From: Jeotgalicoccus nanhaiensis
GTDB taxonomy: Bacteria > Bacillota > Bacilli > Staphylococcales > Salinicoccaceae
Assembly: GCA_004570955.1 (NCBI GenBank)
Contig: SPPL01000009.1
Span: 1-64,000, forward strand
Direction of reading: 5' to 3'
Length of the DNA: 64,000 nt
Part shown: positions 49,507 to 59,556 of the stretch, in pieces
How positions within the stretch are numbered: the first letter of the stretch is position 1
How the letters are laid out: every line of letters begins with the position of its first letter
Notes under the pieces: generated by a model
Databases searched by the model: none
Seen by the model: only the letters and a program-made list of their open reading frames with translations
What the model was told of the DNA's origin: nothing
Translations under genes and position numbers: made by a program

Positions 49507-52500
49507 CTGACTGCCTCCATTCTGCTGTCCTGTATTGCGCTCATAATATTAACGAGTTCCTTAATATTTTTAGAACGGATCGTTAAACGGATTTCCCCGT
49601 CTTTAACTGAAATTTTCAATATTCTGCTGTAATCCTGTGTATCCTGGAACAGTTTCTCGCCGCTGATTTCTTCCGTCGCGGCTTTTGAAACGTTCAGATA
49701 ATAATGCCGCGCATCTTCCGACACTTTGTAAATACCGAACATAAGCGCGTAAACCTTCACTTTTACGAGTTCGATTAAATTCACGACTTCTTCAGGGTAT
49801 TCACCGAAACGGTCAATAAGCTCATCTTCAATATCCTGGATATCCGCCAGTGAATTCGCTTTTCTTAAACGTTTGTAAATATCTATTTTCGACTGTTCAT
49901 GTGTAATGTAAGTCGCTGGAATATAGGCATCCGCTTCAATATTAATCGGAATATTGACCGGTTCTTCTTCCTGTTCAATCCCCTGTTTTTCCTGGACTGC
50001 ACTTTCAAGCATGTCGCTGTACATCTCATAACCAACCGAATCGATAAATCCTGACTGGTTCTTACCGAGCAGGTTACCGGCGCCGCGGATATTCAAATCG
50101 CGCATAGCAATCTTAAAACCGCTGCCGAGTTCTGTATATTCCTTAATGGCTTCGAGACGTTTTTCCGCCACTTCCGTCAGCACTTTATTCGGCTGATGGA
50201 AGAGATATGCATAGCTGATTCTGTTGCTACGGCCGACCCGGCCGCGCAACTGGTACAGCTGGCTTAAGCCGAAGCGGTCGGCATCTTCAATAATCAGCGT
50301 ATTGGCATTCGGCACATCCACACCGGTTTCAATAATCGTCGTTGTGACTAAAACATCAAATTCACCATTGACAAAATCGAGCATCGTTTCTTCGATCTGC
50401 TTCTCCGTCATCTTGGCATGCATAACACCGACCGATGCATCCGGCACCAGCATTTCAACGTGCGCCTGCTTGTTATAAATTGTGTCGACTCTGTTGTGCA
50501 GATAAAACACCTGGCCACCTCTCGCAAGTTCCCGTTCAATTGCTTCCTTAACAAAATTCCCGTTATATTCCAAAACATAAGTCTGCACCGGAAACCTGTT
50601 TTCAGGCGGCGTTTCTATTACTGATAAATCCCGAACGCCCGTCAGACTCATATGGAGAGTTCTCGGAATCGGCGTCGCAGTTAAAGTCAGCACATCGACA
50701 TTATTTTTCATCTGTTTAATTGCTTCTTTGTGTTTGACGCCGAAACGCTGTTCTTCATCGACAATTAAAAGGCCGAGATCTTTATACTCAATCGATTTGC
50801 CGAGTATTTTGTGCGTGCCGACTACGATATCAATGCGGCCTTCTTTTAAGCCCTCTGCTGTTTCACGGTTTTCCTTTGCCGTCCTGAAGCGCGACATCAT
50901 CGCAACATTGACAGGATAATCTTCAATCCGCTCAATCAGACTTTCGAAGTGCTGGGCGGCAAGTATCGTCGTCGGCACTAAAAATGCCACCTGTTTGCCA
51001 TCCTGCACCGCTTTAAAAGCAGCTCTGATTGCGACTTCAGTTTTACCGTAGCCGACATCGCCGCATAAGAGGCGGTCCATCGGTTTCGGATCTTCCATAT
51101 CCTTCTTAATCTCATGCACGCTTGCCAGCTGATCCGGCGTCGGTTCATACGGGAAGCGCGCTTCAAACGCTTCCTGCATTTCGGTGTCCGGACTGAACTG
51201 GAAACCTTTCGACTGTGCACGTTCCTGATACAACCTGATTAATTCTTCAGCAATATCGTTGACGTTCGCTTCAACTTTGGCTTTCGTTTTTTTCCATTCC
51301 ACGCCGCCAAGTTTATGCATTTTAGGCGAACCGTCGTCACTCGCAACATACTTTTGCACGAGATCCATCTGGTCCACCGGCACGTAAAGCTGATCAGTCC
51401 CTTTGTACTGCAATTTCATATAATCACTGTGAATACCGCCGACCTGCAGCGTTTCTATGCCGAGATACCGTCCGACCCCGTGATGCACGTGGACAATGTA
51501 GTCCCCGACATTTAATTCCTGGTAGGATTTAATCTTTTCAGCATTAGATATTTTCTGTTTACGCTTTTTGCGCTTTTGAACTTTATTGTACAGTTCTTTC
51601 GATGTTAAAATCGCAGCGCTCATATACGGCAGAATAAATCCTGTCGCCATGCTGCCTGTAGTCAGTACTATTCCCGAATCTTCAGGGATATCGTTAATAA
51701 AGCTCGGTATCTTTAAGTCTTCCAACAGCTGTTTCGTCTTATTCAGTTCATCTTCATCGCGCAGTATAATGTTGACTAAATAATCGTTGTCCAGCATGCC
51801 GTTTAAATTCGATGCGAGAATATCATACTGGCCATAATAGATTTCCGTCGGTTTAACAGAGATTTTAATCATTTCACCGATAGCGACAGGCATGCTCTTC
51901 ATAAATAAATTAAAATATGTCACGCCTTTAATATTTAACAGACGCTCGTACTGACCCTCCAGATAATTAGCTGCCCCGGTGAACATCTGTCCCGCTTCCA
52001 TCACTGAAGCGAAATAGTTATGCACTGCTTCAAACTCCGAATCATAAGAAGTTTTCACGGCATTGACGTCATCGACGAACACCCGGTGAGCGGGCGTTAA
52101 ATAGTCAAGCAGCGATTTATCGTGATCTTCCAAAAGATGCGCAAACTGCGCAAGGTGGTTCACCAGCTGATCCGGATGCGTCACAACATCATAATATTCC
52201 TCCAGAGCTTCTTTCGTTACACCTTCAAGCCCCTCAGCGGTCTGTTCGTATAATTCATCAATTTTACCGAGCAGCTCTTCGCGCTCGCTCGCCTCAACAA
52301 TATACTCTGCATATGGTTCCAGCGTAATGCTGTCGATATTCTGAAGAGACCGCTGTGTTTCAGGGTCAATCAGACGGAGCGAATCAATTTCATCATCGAA
52401 AAGTTCCAGGCGGAGAAAAGAGTCATGCATGTAAATATCAAAGATATCGCCGCGGACCGCAAATTCACCAAAGTTCTGAGCCTGATTCATGCGCTTATAT

Positions 52501-52973
52501 CCCAGGCTGACGAGAAATTCTATCAGCTCATCGTAATTTACCGTGCCGCCGAGCTGCAGCGTTCTTTCGTAGGACAGCAGCTTGTCTTTTGGCATCAGAG
52601 GTTTTAAAAGCCCGTGTACAGGTACGATAAAGAGCCCTGGTTTCTCATGAGCAAGCGCATATAATGCAGTCATTCTTGCTTTCATAAAATCAGGGCTTTG
52701 CTTTGATAAACTTTCAATCATAATATCGCCGACAGGGAATGTATATATATTGTCCATAACGTCCATCATACTGTTGGCGAGCTTCTCCATATGATGGTTG
52801 TTTTCAACAAAAACGACTTGAGGTTCCTCTGAATTCTGTGTCAGTTCTTTCAGCAGGACCGGTTTAAAGTCATCATTTACACCTGTGACGAGCAGATTTT
52901 TATCACTCTTGTAATTTAAAATGCCTTTGACGCGTTCATCGTTTAGTATTCTAGCGCTTATTTTTTTATGCAT
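49503..52973 (-). CDS. mfd: Transcription-repair coupling factor Mfd
   Basis: Mfd displaces RNA polymerase stalled at DNA damage and recruits UvrA. 1156 residues from the ATG at 52973 (MHKKISARILN), with GGTGA before it; ATGs two and four codons upstream are also possible. UvrB-like N-terminal domains and the polymerase-interacting domain (GDYIVHVHHGVGRYLG, about 500) are followed by the translocase with Walker A GDVGYGKTE, DEEQRFG and RGRVGRS. A C-terminal UvrA-inhibiting domain ends it. It overlaps the pth stop. Confidence 0.96.
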   Translation of the reverse strand: MHKKISARILNDERVKGILNYKSDKNLLVTGVNDDFKPVLLKELTQNSEEPQVVFVENNHHMEKLANSMMDVMDNIYTFPVGDIMIESLSKQSPDFMKARMTALYALAHEKPGLFIVPVHGLLKPLMPKDKLLSYERTLQLGGTVNYDELIEFLVSLGYKRMNQAQNFGEFAVRGDIFDIYMHDSFLRLELFDDEIDSLRLIDPETQRSLQNIDSITLEPYAEYIVEASEREELLGKIDELYEQTAEGLEGVTKEALEEYYDVVTHPDQLVNHLAQFAHLLEDHDKSLLDYLTPAHRVFVDDVNAVKTSYDSEFEAVHNYFASVMEAGQMFTGAANYLEGQYERLLNIKGVTYFNLFMKSMPVAIGEMIKISVKPTEIYYGQYDILASNLNGMLDNDYLVNIILRDEDELNKTKQLLEDLKIPSFINDIPEDSGIVLTTGSMATGFILPYMSAAILTSKELYNKVQKRKKRKQKISNAEKIKSYQELNVGDYIVHVHHGVGRYLGIETLQVGGIHSDYMKLQYKGTDQLYVPVDQMDLVQKYVASDDGSPKMHKLGGVEWKKTKAKVEANVNDIAEELIRLYQERAQSKGFQFSPDTEMQEAFEARFPYEPTPDQLASVHEIKKDMEDPKPMDRLLCGDVGYGKTEVAIRAAFKAVQDGKQVAFLVPTTILAAQHFESLIERIEDYPVNVAMMSRFRTAKENRETAEGLKEGRIDIVVGTHKILGKSIEYKDLGLLIVDEEQRFGVKHKEAIKQMKNNVDVLTLTATPIPRTLHMSLTGVRDLSVIETPPENRFPVQTYVLEYNGNFVKEAIERELARGGQVFYLHNRVDTIYNKQAHVEMLVPDASVGVMHAKMTEKQIEETMLDFVNGEFDVLVTTTIIETGVDVPNANTLIIEDADRFGLSQLYQLRGRVGRSNRISYAYLFHQPNKVLTEVAEKRLEAIKEYTELGSGFKIAMRDLNIRGAGNLLGKNQSGFIDSVGYEMYSDMLESAVQEKQGIEQEEEPVNIPINIEADAYIPATYITHEQSKIDIYKRLRKANSLADIQDIEDELIDRFGEYPEEVVNLIELVKVKVYALMFGIYKVSEDARHYYLNVSKAATEEISGEKLFQDTQDYSRILKISVKDGEIRLTIRSKNIKELVNIMSAIQDSRMEAVR

Positions 52974-53538
52974 TGACATCACCATTATACTTGTTCATCA
53001 CGTCTAAAAACGGTGCCGTAACAAAACTCCGGCAGGCTTCACTGGATGCATCGAGCACCTTGTCCAGTATTTTCGAGTCCGCTTCAGAAAATTTACCGAG
53101 CACATAATTCGTTACCGGCATACCTGCGGGCGGGCGCTCAATACCGAGACGGATACGATTATATTTTTCACTTCCGAAATGCTGCGTCAGTGACTTAATG
53201 CCGTTATGCCCGCCGCCGCTCCCTTTTTGACGCAGACGGATCCAGCCAAGCGGCAAGTCCAGATCATCGTAAATAACGACGATATCTTCAAGTTCAATAT
53301 TGTAGTAATCAATGAGCGGGCGCACACCTTCACCTGATAAATTCATAAAAGTCTGCGGCTTAACGAGCATCACTTTTTCTCCGTTTAATAAACCTGTGCC
53401 GTAATGACATTTAAACTTCGTTTTATCAAGATCGATGTTAGTATCACTGCTCAATCTGTCTATCGCCATAAATCCGATATTGTGACGTGTCTTTTCATAT
53501 TTTGGACCCGGATTTCCGAGACCGATAAAACATTTCAT
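52966..53538 (-). CDS. pth: Peptidyl-tRNA hydrolase
   Basis: Recycles peptidyl-tRNA dropped from ribosomes. 190 residues. It begins KCFIGLGNPGPKYEKTRHN with the catalytic His, then PQTFMNLSGEGV, IYDDLDLPLGWIRLRQKGSG and HNGIKSLTQHFG. Between rplY and mfd, the standard order. Intact. Confidence 0.98.
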   Translation of the reverse strand: MKCFIGLGNPGPKYEKTRHNIGFMAIDRLSSDTNIDLDKTKFKCHYGTGLLNGEKVMLVKPQTFMNLSGEGVRPLIDYYNIELEDIVVIYDDLDLPLGWIRLRQKGSGGGHNGIKSLTQHFGSEKYNRIRLGIERPPAGMPVTNYVLGKFSEADSKILDKVLDASSEACRSFVTAPFLDVMNKYNGDVNA

Positions 53539-53604
53539 TCCATCACCTCATCAACGTTAAAAAAGGCGATGGAAAGTCCACCGCCGTTGTTATTTTTCTT
53601 GTTA

Positions 53605-54240
53605 TTACTCTTCGTCCGCCTGATCATTTTTCTGAGCAGTTGCTTCAACTTCCACGCTTTCTTCTTCAGCGTTTTCATCTTCTTCCGGCTCTTCAGTTGG
53701 CGCACTTACGATTACTAATGCATCAGTATCTTCGTTTTCAATCACGAAGTTACCTTTAGAACGGATGTCTTCAACGTGAATTGAATCTCCGATGTTAAGT
53801 TCAGAAATATCCACTTCGATAGTTTCTGGAATATCAGCCGGTTTAGCCGTTACAGACACTTCGAATAATGGCTGTTCAAGAACGCCGCCTTCTTTTTGTC
53901 CCGGTGCTTCGCCCGCTAGAACGATTTGTACTTCTACCGTTACTTCAGTCTGCATATTGATTGCAATGAAGTCGATGTGAGTAATTTGGTTCTTAAGTGC
54001 ATCGAACTGATAATCGTTAACCATTACCTGAGTAGTTCCTTCAGCAACTTCAAGGTCGATAACCCCGTTACGTCCGACTTCGCGAATTACTTTAATAAAT
54101 TCGTTCTCATCTACTGATAATGATGTATTTTCTGTTTCAAAACCGTATACGACAGCAGGCACTTTACCATTTTGACGTAATTCTTTAAGTTCTGACTGTT
54201 TTGATTTCTCAGCTCTTGAGTTTGAGGCTAATTTAGCCAT
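53605..54240 (-). CDS. rplY: 50S ribosomal protein L25/general stress protein Ctc
   Basis: Two-domain L25 (TL5/Ctc type) that binds 5S rRNA. 211 residues from the ATG at 54240 ([15 protein letters not shown]) after AAAGGTGG; the open frame is four codons longer. L25 domain about 4-92, beta-domain about 93-185 ([19 protein letters not shown]), then an acidic tail ([18 protein letters not shown]). In Bacillus ctc is SigB-controlled; I see two TATAAT boxes upstream but no clear SigB site. Confidence 0.94.
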   Translation of the reverse strand: MAKLASNSRAEKSKQSELKELRQNGKVPAVVYGFETENTSLSVDENEFIKVIREVGRNGVIDLEVAEGTTQVMVNDYQFDALKNQITHIDFIAINMQTEVTVEVQIVLAGEAPGQKEGGVLEQPLFEVSVTAKPADIPETIEVDISELNIGDSIHVEDIRSKGNFVIENEDTDALVIVSAPTEEPEEDENAEEESVEVEATAQKNDQADEE

Positions 54241-54316
54241 AATTATTTCCACCTTTCATCTAATACAAGTCTATTATAATAACGCCTATCCTAACACATA
54301 GCCACGCATTATAATA

Positions 54317-54349
54317 CCACAAAATACAGCAGTTTGTAAAAAAACTGCT
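54317..54349 (-). terminator. prs terminator
   Basis: 8-bp stem AGCAGTTT/AAACTGCT (54328-54335, 54342-54349), then GTATTTTGT on the minus strand; it starts 7 bases past the prs stop. The T-run is interrupted, so strength is moderate. Confidence 0.7.
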
Positions 54350-54355
54350 AAATTA

Positions 54356-55333
54356 TCATGTTTGGTCGAATAAAATGCTCACTGATTCCTGTTCGTGGAC
54401 TCTCACAATCGCCTGAGCAAGCAGTTCGCCAACAGACAATTCCGTAATTTTCTCGATTTTCTTTTCTTCCGGCAGCTGGATGGAGTTGGTTACGACAAGC
54501 TCTTTAATTACAGAGTCCTGAATGCGTTCGATTGCCGGACCTGACAGCACCGGGTGCGTACAGCATGCGTAAACATCTTTGGCACCTTTGTCCACTAAGG
54601 CTTGCGCTGCTGTTTTAATCGTTCCGCCTGTATCGATAATATCGTCGATAATAATTGCGGTTTTCCCGTTAATTTCTCCAACGATGTTCATTACTTCCGA
54701 CACATTCGGGCGCGGACGGCGTTTATCGATGATTGCAATTGGAGCTTTCAAACGGTCTGCCATACGGCGGGCACGGGTCACTCCGCCGTGGTCAGGCGAA
54801 ACGATAACTACTTCTTCAAGGTCAATACCTTCATGTTCAAGGAAGTAATCACTTAAAATCGGTACTCCCATCAGATGATCGATTGGAATATCGAAGAACC
54901 CTTGAATTTGAGGGGCGTGAAGATCAAGTGAAATCACACGGTCTGCACCTGCAGTTTCAATAATGTTTGCAACGAGCTTCGCTGTAATTGGTTCGCGTGC
55001 ACGGCTCTTACGGTCCTGGCGGGCATAGCCGTAATACGGCATAACAACATTGATTGTGTTGGCTGACGCGCGCTTCAGCGCATCAAGCATAATCAGCAAT
55101 TCCATCAGGTTTTCATTTACCGGCTGGCTTGTCGGCTGAATAACGAATACGTCGCAGCCGCGCACACTTTCTTCAACGTTGACCTGGACTTCTTCATCCG
55201 AAAAGCGGTTTACAGTACATTTACCAAGCGGGATACCGATATGTTCCGCAATTTCACGTGCTAATGGTTCGTTGCCTGTCAACGTAAATAATTTCATCTT
55301 AGAATTTTTGTTTTGATTACTAGAAGCTAACAT
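54356..55333 (-). CDS. prs: Ribose-phosphate pyrophosphokinase
   Basis: Makes PRPP for purine, pyrimidine, His and Trp synthesis; it also feeds Hpt and the PRPP-sensing PurR in this window. I take the ATG at 55333 ([16 protein letters not shown], 325 residues) after GGAGG; the open frame upstream lies in the leader. Key parts: [36 protein letters not shown], and the PRPP loop [12 protein letters not shown]. 16 bases after glmU, co-transcribed. Confidence 0.97.
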   Translation of the reverse strand: MLASSNQNKNSKMKLFTLTGNEPLAREIAEHIGIPLGKCTVNRFSDEEVQVNVEESVRGCDVFVIQPTSQPVNENLMELLIMLDALKRASANTINVVMPYYGYARQDRKSRAREPITAKLVANIIETAGADRVISLDLHAPQIQGFFDIPIDHLMGVPILSDYFLEHEGIDLEEVVIVSPDHGGVTRARRMADRLKAPIAIIDKRRPRPNVSEVMNIVGEINGKTAIIIDDIIDTGGTIKTAAQALVDKGAKDVYACCTHPVLSGPAIERIQDSVIKELVVTNSIQLPEEKKIEKITELSVGELLAQAIVRVHEQESVSILFDQT

Positions 55334-55349
55334 TTTGATCCTCCAAGTA

Positions 55350-56705
55350 TTATTTTTTATAATAGCCTTCTTTTGTCGTCTGCTTATTTCGTGCAATCGC
55401 CAAACTGTCATCAGGCACATCGTCCGTAATCGTCGACCCTGCCGCTGTAATAGAACGTTCTCCTACCGATACAGGCGCTACAAGATTGGTGTTGCAGCCG
55501 ATAAAAGCATCTGCTCCGACGGTCGTTTTAAACTTATTGACCCCGTCGTAATTAACAGTAATCGCGCCGCAGCCGATATTTGCGCGTTCGCCGATGAACG
55601 CATCGCCGATATAGCTCAGGTGCGATACTTTCGCGCCGTCTTTTAACTCCGATTTCTTAACTTCAACAAAGTTTCCAATCTTCACAGCTTCTCCCAGTTT
55701 CGCTCCCGGACGCAGCTGCGCATATGGGCCGACGGTTGTGCCGCTGCCGACTTCTGCATCGGTTACTACAGAATGTTTAATTTCCGCCTTATCGCCGATT
55801 ACGCTGTTGCTGATTTCACAATTGGCCGAAATAATCGCATTTTCTCCGATTACCGTATCGCCTTTAATAACAGTGTTAGGATAAATAATAGTATCCATAC
55901 CAATTCTAACACTTTCATCGATGTATGTGTTCGAAGGATCGATAATTGTCACACCTTGTTCCAAATGCCGCTCGTTGATACGCTGCCTTAAAAGTTCTGA
56001 GGCACGTGCTAAAAGCAGACGGTTGTCCACATTAATAATTTCATTCTTATCCGGGGTGACAAACGCACCGACGCGGGCACCTTTACTGCTCAAAAGACCG
56101 ATGGCATCAGACAGATAATACTCCTGTTCAGGATTATCATTCGAAATTTTATCGAGCACTTTAAACAGTTCACGGTTATTAAAAACAGCAGCGCCTGCGC
56201 TGACTTCTTTAATTTCTTTCTGTTCAGGCGTGATTTCAGTTTCTTCCAGTATCTCTTTGACCGTGCCGTTTTCTTTACGGAGCACGCGGCCGTAATTAGT
56301 CGGATTATCTGCATAGGCTGATAAAACTGTTGCTTTCAGCCCCGTTTTTTCATGGTCAGCGATTAAATTTCTGACCGTTTCTGCAGAAATCAGCGGCGTA
56401 TCCCCGAAGATAATCAGTGTCTCGCCTTCAGCTTCACTGAGTTCCGGCGCTGTCTGCTTAACAGCATGTGCCGTGCCGAGTTGTTCTTTTTGGACTGTTA
56501 TTTTAACGTCCTCCGGCAGAATTTCAGCAAACGCATCCTGCCCTGAACCTGACACGACGCGGATATCACTGATTCCCGCCGTTTTCACGGTGTTAATTAC
56601 TCTCGTAATCATCGGAATTCCGCAGACCTCATGCAATACTTTCGGTTTCTTTGAATTCATTCTCTTGCCGACACCTGCAGCAACAATAATCACTCTCGTT
56701 TGCAT
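55350..56705 (-). CDS. glmU: Bifunctional UDP-GlcNAc pyrophosphorylase / GlcN-1-P acetyltransferase
   Basis: Makes UDP-GlcNAc for peptidoglycan and teichoic acid. 451 residues. The N-terminal uridylyltransferase starts [20 protein letters not shown] (GxGxRM-type loop and Lys). The C-terminal left-handed beta-helix acetyltransferase (about 252-440) has hexapeptide repeats and [18 protein letters not shown]. It lies between spoVG and prs, the universal Bacillales order. Confidence 0.98.
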   Translation of the reverse strand: MQTRVIIVAAGVGKRMNSKKPKVLHEVCGIPMITRVINTVKTAGISDIRVVSGSGQDAFAEILPEDVKITVQKEQLGTAHAVKQTAPELSEAEGETLIIFGDTPLISAETVRNLIADHEKTGLKATVLSAYADNPTNYGRVLRKENGTVKEILEETEITPEQKEIKEVSAGAAVFNNRELFKVLDKISNDNPEQEYYLSDAIGLLSSKGARVGAFVTPDKNEIINVDNRLLLARASELLRQRINERHLEQGVTIIDPSNTYIDESVRIGMDTIIYPNTVIKGDTVIGENAIISANCEISNSVIGDKAEIKHSVVTDAEVGSGTTVGPYAQLRPGAKLGEAVKIGNFVEVKKSELKDGAKVSHLSYIGDAFIGERANIGCGAITVNYDGVNKFKTTVGADAFIGCNTNLVAPVSVGERSITAAGSTITDDVPDDSLAIARNKQTTKEGYYKK

Positions 56706-56761
56706 AATTAACCCCCATTATAATACGATATTCTAATTATATTTCAGTCCATGGTATCTTT

Positions 56762-56801
56762 CAAGACGAAACTTAGGCCGGACCACACCGGCCCGGCCTA
56801 A
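56762..56801 (-). terminator. spoVG terminator
   Basis: 9-bp GC-rich stem TTAGGCCGG/CCGGCCTAA (56773-56781, 56793-56801) with an 11-nt loop, then GTTTCGTCTTG on the minus strand. The T-run is poor but the stem is strong and just past the spoVG stop. Confidence 0.65.
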
Positions 56802-56812
56802 ACTTTCTCTAT

Positions 56813-57256
56813 CTATTTATCATTTTCTGCAGTATCTTCCGATACTTTTGGAGAATCTTCATTTTTCACGTTTTCTTCTTTAGCAGTGTTTGAACCATCG
56901 GCGGTCTCTTCATCAACGTGTTCCGGTGTTTCTTCATCATCAGCCGGGTCTGATTCCACAGTCGGCTCACTCGCCTTTTCCTCTTTTTCTTCAGCAGGGT
57001 CAGCAGTTTCCTCGTAAACACGCATTACCTCTTCCTGTACATGCTGACGCATGCCGGAATTAATCGGGTGGGCAATATCCCTGAACTCTCCATCCGGCGT
57101 ACGCTTACTCGGCATCGCAACGAACAGTCCGTTATTACCGTCTATTACACGTAAATCGTGAATAACAAATGACTCATCAAATGTTACAGAAACGAGAGCT
57201 TTCATTCTTGTATCCTGATTGTTGACTTTTCTTAGTCTTACGTCTGTTATTTTCAT
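56813..57256 (-). CDS. spoVG: SpoVG family regulator with long acidic tail
   Basis: SpoVG is a nucleic-acid-binding regulator; in S. aureus it affects capsule, resistance and virulence genes. The first 84 or so residues are the conserved core ([32 protein letters not shown], then NSGMRQ). The total is 147 residues, against about 97-100 in Bacillus and S. aureus. Residues about 85-147 form a low-complexity tail rich in Glu, Asp, Pro, Thr and Ser. TGGAGG precedes the ATG. 80 bases after ridA. Confidence 0.96.
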   Translation of the reverse strand: MKITDVRLRKVNNQDTRMKALVSVTFDESFVIHDLRVIDGNNGLFVAMPSKRTPDGEFRDIAHPINSGMRQHVQEEVMRVYEETADPAEEKEEKASEPTVESDPADDEETPEHVDEETADGSNTAKEENVKNEDSPKVSEDTAENDK

Positions 57257-57336
57257 GTGTCTGTTCCTCCATAGATTTGTGTTTTAGATCTTCTGTGTAA
57301 AACCTATCTAGCTTAGAACCCCACTCAAATCAACAG

Positions 57337-57711
57337 TTACTCGAAAGATGCAACGACCTCGATCTCCACTTTTGCATCTAATGGGAGACGACTAACTTCT
57401 ACACATGATCTTGCAGGTAATTTACCCGTAAAGTACTTAGCGTAAACCTCGTTAATCACTCCAAAGTCGTTCATATCGGCGATAAAAATAGTCGTTTTTA
57501 CAATATTGCTGTAGCCGAGACCGGCCGCTTCCAGTACAGCTCCAATATTGTCGAGAACCTGTCTTGCCTGCTCAGCGACGTCGTCTGAAACAATCTCCCC
57601 TTCCAATGTCAGCGGCACCTGGCCTGAAGAATAGAATAAATTCCCCGTTCTCACTCCGTGGCTGTATGGTCCTACTGCTGCTGGTGCTTTGTCAGAATTA
57701 ATTGGCTGCAT
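57337..57711 (-). CDS. ridA: RidA family enamine/imine deaminase
   Basis: RidA (YabJ) hydrolyses reactive 2-aminoacrylate and related imines. 124 residues from the ATG at 57711 (MQPINSDKAPAAVGPYSHG) with GGAGG 9 nt upstream; an ATG three codons earlier touches that site. The YjgF motif is AARSCVEVSRLPLDAKVEIE near the C terminus, with the substrate-binding Arg. It always lies between purR and spoVG in Bacillales. Confidence 0.96.
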   Translation of the reverse strand: MQPINSDKAPAAVGPYSHGVRTGNLFYSSGQVPLTLEGEIVSDDVAEQARQVLDNIGAVLEAAGLGYSNIVKTTIFIADMNDFGVINEVYAKYFTGKLPARSCVEVSRLPLDAKVEIEVVASFE

Positions 57712-57741
57712 CTTAATCATCCTCCGTAATTTAAAATAAAT

Positions 57742-58572
57742 CTACTTGCCTGTAATGTAATCTAAACAGTTTCCTTCTTCAACTACAAATGATTCGTTAA
57801 ATTCATCAATTTCTGATACTTTAAGCAATGATGTGTAATCGTTAAATCTGCGGTTCGCAACTTCTTTTGCTTCAACCAGCACGCTGACACCGACCACTGT
57901 CGCGTTGAATTCTTCCATCAGATTTGTCACACCGGTAATCGAACCGCCGGCGCGGAGAAAATCATCCACAACAAGAACGTTGGAGCCTTCTTTAAGCGTG
58001 CGTTTTGACAGCACCATCGTCTCAATTTTACGCGTTGAGCCGGAAACGTAGTTTATCGAAACTGTAGAACCTTCCGTCACTTTGTTATCTTTACGGATAA
58101 CGGCCACCGGCACATTCAGTTTGCGCGCCACAGCATTGGCGAGCGAAATTCCTTTTGTCGCAATTGTGACGACTGAATCAATTTCCAGTTCACCGTACAT
58201 CGTCGCAATCAAATCACCGATATCATTCATCATCTTCGGATCGCCCATAATATCCGACATGTATAAGTAGCCGCCCGGAAGAAGACGCTCGCGCGCTTCG
58301 AGTTCCGTTTTAAATTCCGAGATAATATTCTCTGCACGCTCTATACTTATTTTAGGGATGAACATCGCGCCGCCGTTCGCGCCCGCCGTCGTTTGAAGCA
58401 CACCTAAACCCTCAGCATTGAGGACATCTTTAATAATGCGTATATCTTCACTGATAGAAGACTTAGCCTGGCTGAATTTATCGACATAAGTCGTCAAGGG
58501 TATCAATTTATTTGGATTCGTAATTAAATGCTGGGTCATGTAGACCAGCCGTTCGCTGCGTTTATATTTCAT
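57742..58572 (-). CDS. purR: Purine operon repressor PurR
   Basis: PRPP-responsive repressor of purine genes. 276 residues. The N-terminal winged helix is about 1-73 (KYKRSERLVYMTQHLI, SQAKSSISEDIRIIK). The C-terminal phosphoribosyltransferase-like domain has the PRPP loop VLVVDDFLRAGGSITGV (about 203-219). A PurBox lies at its own promoter, so it is probably autoregulated. 62 bases after ispE. Confidence 0.97.
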   Translation of the reverse strand: MKYKRSERLVYMTQHLITNPNKLIPLTTYVDKFSQAKSSISEDIRIIKDVLNAEGLGVLQTTAGANGGAMFIPKISIERAENIISEFKTELEARERLLPGGYLYMSDIMGDPKMMNDIGDLIATMYGELEIDSVVTIATKGISLANAVARKLNVPVAVIRKDNKVTEGSTVSINYVSGSTRKIETMVLSKRTLKEGSNVLVVDDFLRAGGSITGVTNLMEEFNATVVGVSVLVEAKEVANRRFNDYTSLLKVSEIDEFNESFVVEEGNCLDYITGK

Positions 58573-58591
58573 AGTCTAACTCCTAAACCGT

Positions 58592-58597
58592 ATTATA
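58592..58597 (-). promoter_or_regulatory. candidate purR -10 box
   Basis: Minus strand TATAAT (58592-58597) with no good -35 hexamer at standard spacing; the PurBox occupies the -35 region instead. About 20 bases before the purR ATG. Confidence 0.45.
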
Positions 58598-58615
58598 GGT
58601 ATTGATTTTACCATA

Positions 58616-58628
58616 TAAGTTCGGATTT
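58616..58628 (-). promoter_or_regulatory. PurBox (PurR operator) before purR
   Basis: Minus strand AAATCCGAACTTA, matching 12 of 13 positions of the Bacillus PurBox AWWWCCGAACWWT, including the invariant CCGAAC. It lies just past the ispE stop and over the -35 region of purR. A second, inverted box was not clear. Confidence 0.8.
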
Positions 58629-58634
58629 TAATAC

Positions 58635-59480
58635 TTATCCCAGCAATCTAATTCGATAAACTTCAGCGCAGCACCCCTTCATTGCGTTGTACAGATGAAT
58701 AGACTGGCGTTCTTTTCTGACGATGCCGAACACGGTCGGCCCGCTGCCGCTCATCAGCGCACCGTCAGCGCCCGATTCTTTCATATTGTCGAGCAGTTTT
58801 CTGACCTGCGGATATTTTTTCACCGTTACTTCTTCAAGATCATTTTTCAATGTTCCGAGTATTTGTTCGTAATCCTCGTCTATAATTGCTTTTTTCATTA
58901 ACTCCGATGCCGGCTTATTCTTTCCAGGTTTCAGTGCGCCGTAAATTGTCTTTGTAGACACACTGACAGACGGTTTTGCCAGCACCACCCATGCATGCGG
59001 CGGTCTTGGCAGCCGTTCGATAATCTCGCCGCGTCCGGTTGCGAGCGCAGTGCCGCCGTATACACAAAAAGGAATATCGGAACCGAGTTCTGATGATAAG
59101 GCCGCGAGCTCATCGAGTCCGACACCGAGATTGTACAGCGCATTCATTCCCCTGAACGTCGCGGCAGCATCGGCAGAACCGCCGGCAAGACCTGCAGCAA
59201 TTGGAATATGCTTATCGATGTTAATCGTGACGCCCGTTTTAATTTTGTAGCGGCGCATCATCAGCTGAGCCGCCTGATAGGCCAAATTGCGCCGGTCAGT
59301 CGGCACGAACTGATGATCGGATTCAATGATGATTTTTCTGTCTCTACGCTTTTCAAATGATAAATTGTCGTTTAAATCGACAGTTGTCATCACCATGCTG
59401 ACTTCGTGATAACCATCATCGCGTTTATACAGCGTATCCAGAGTTAAATTAATTTTTGCTGGTGCGATTTCATAATGCAT
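58635..59480 (-). CDS. ispE: 4-diphosphocytidyl-2-C-methyl-D-erythritol kinase
   Basis: GHMP-family kinase of the MEP pathway, 281 residues. APAKINLTLDTLYKRDDGYHE is the N-terminal substrate site. The ATP loop IPIAAGLAGGSADAAATFRG is near 91-110 and GALMSGSGPTVFGI near 245. Unlike S. aureus, where this gene persists without ispD or ispF, both partners are present in this window (22.6-23.7 kb), so the gene is likely in its original pathway. Upstream synteny (veg, ksgA) is broken here. Confidence 0.95.
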   Translation of the reverse strand: MHYEIAPAKINLTLDTLYKRDDGYHEVSMVMTTVDLNDNLSFEKRRDRKIIIESDHQFVPTDRRNLAYQAAQLMMRRYKIKTGVTINIDKHIPIAAGLAGGSADAAATFRGMNALYNLGVGLDELAALSSELGSDIPFCVYGGTALATGRGEIIERLPRPPHAWVVLAKPSVSVSTKTIYGALKPGKNKPASELMKKAIIDEDYEQILGTLKNDLEEVTVKKYPQVRKLLDNMKESGADGALMSGSGPTVFGIVRKERQSIHLYNAMKGCCAEVYRIRLLG

Positions 59481-59493
59481 AGTTCATAGTCCT

Positions 59494-59521
59494 TTGCCAG
59501 ATTTTTTTCGAAATATATATG
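59494..59521 (+). promoter_or_regulatory. candidate promoter of the small ORF at 59557
   Basis: TTGCCA (59494-59499), 16-bp spacer, TATATG (59516-59521), about 36 bases before the small ORF start. Confidence 0.35.
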
Positions 59522-59556
59522 TGTGTTATTTTATCATATAACAAAGGTGAATATTG

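Noticed and set aside
49042-49632. Plus-strand open frame of 196 codons opposite mazG/mfd
   Set aside because: Runs across two conserved minus-strand genes; rich in Cys, Phe and His as in reverse-strand artefacts.
55334-55420. 29-codon extension of prs
   Set aside because: It overlaps the end of glmU, and GGAGG supports the ATG at 55333.
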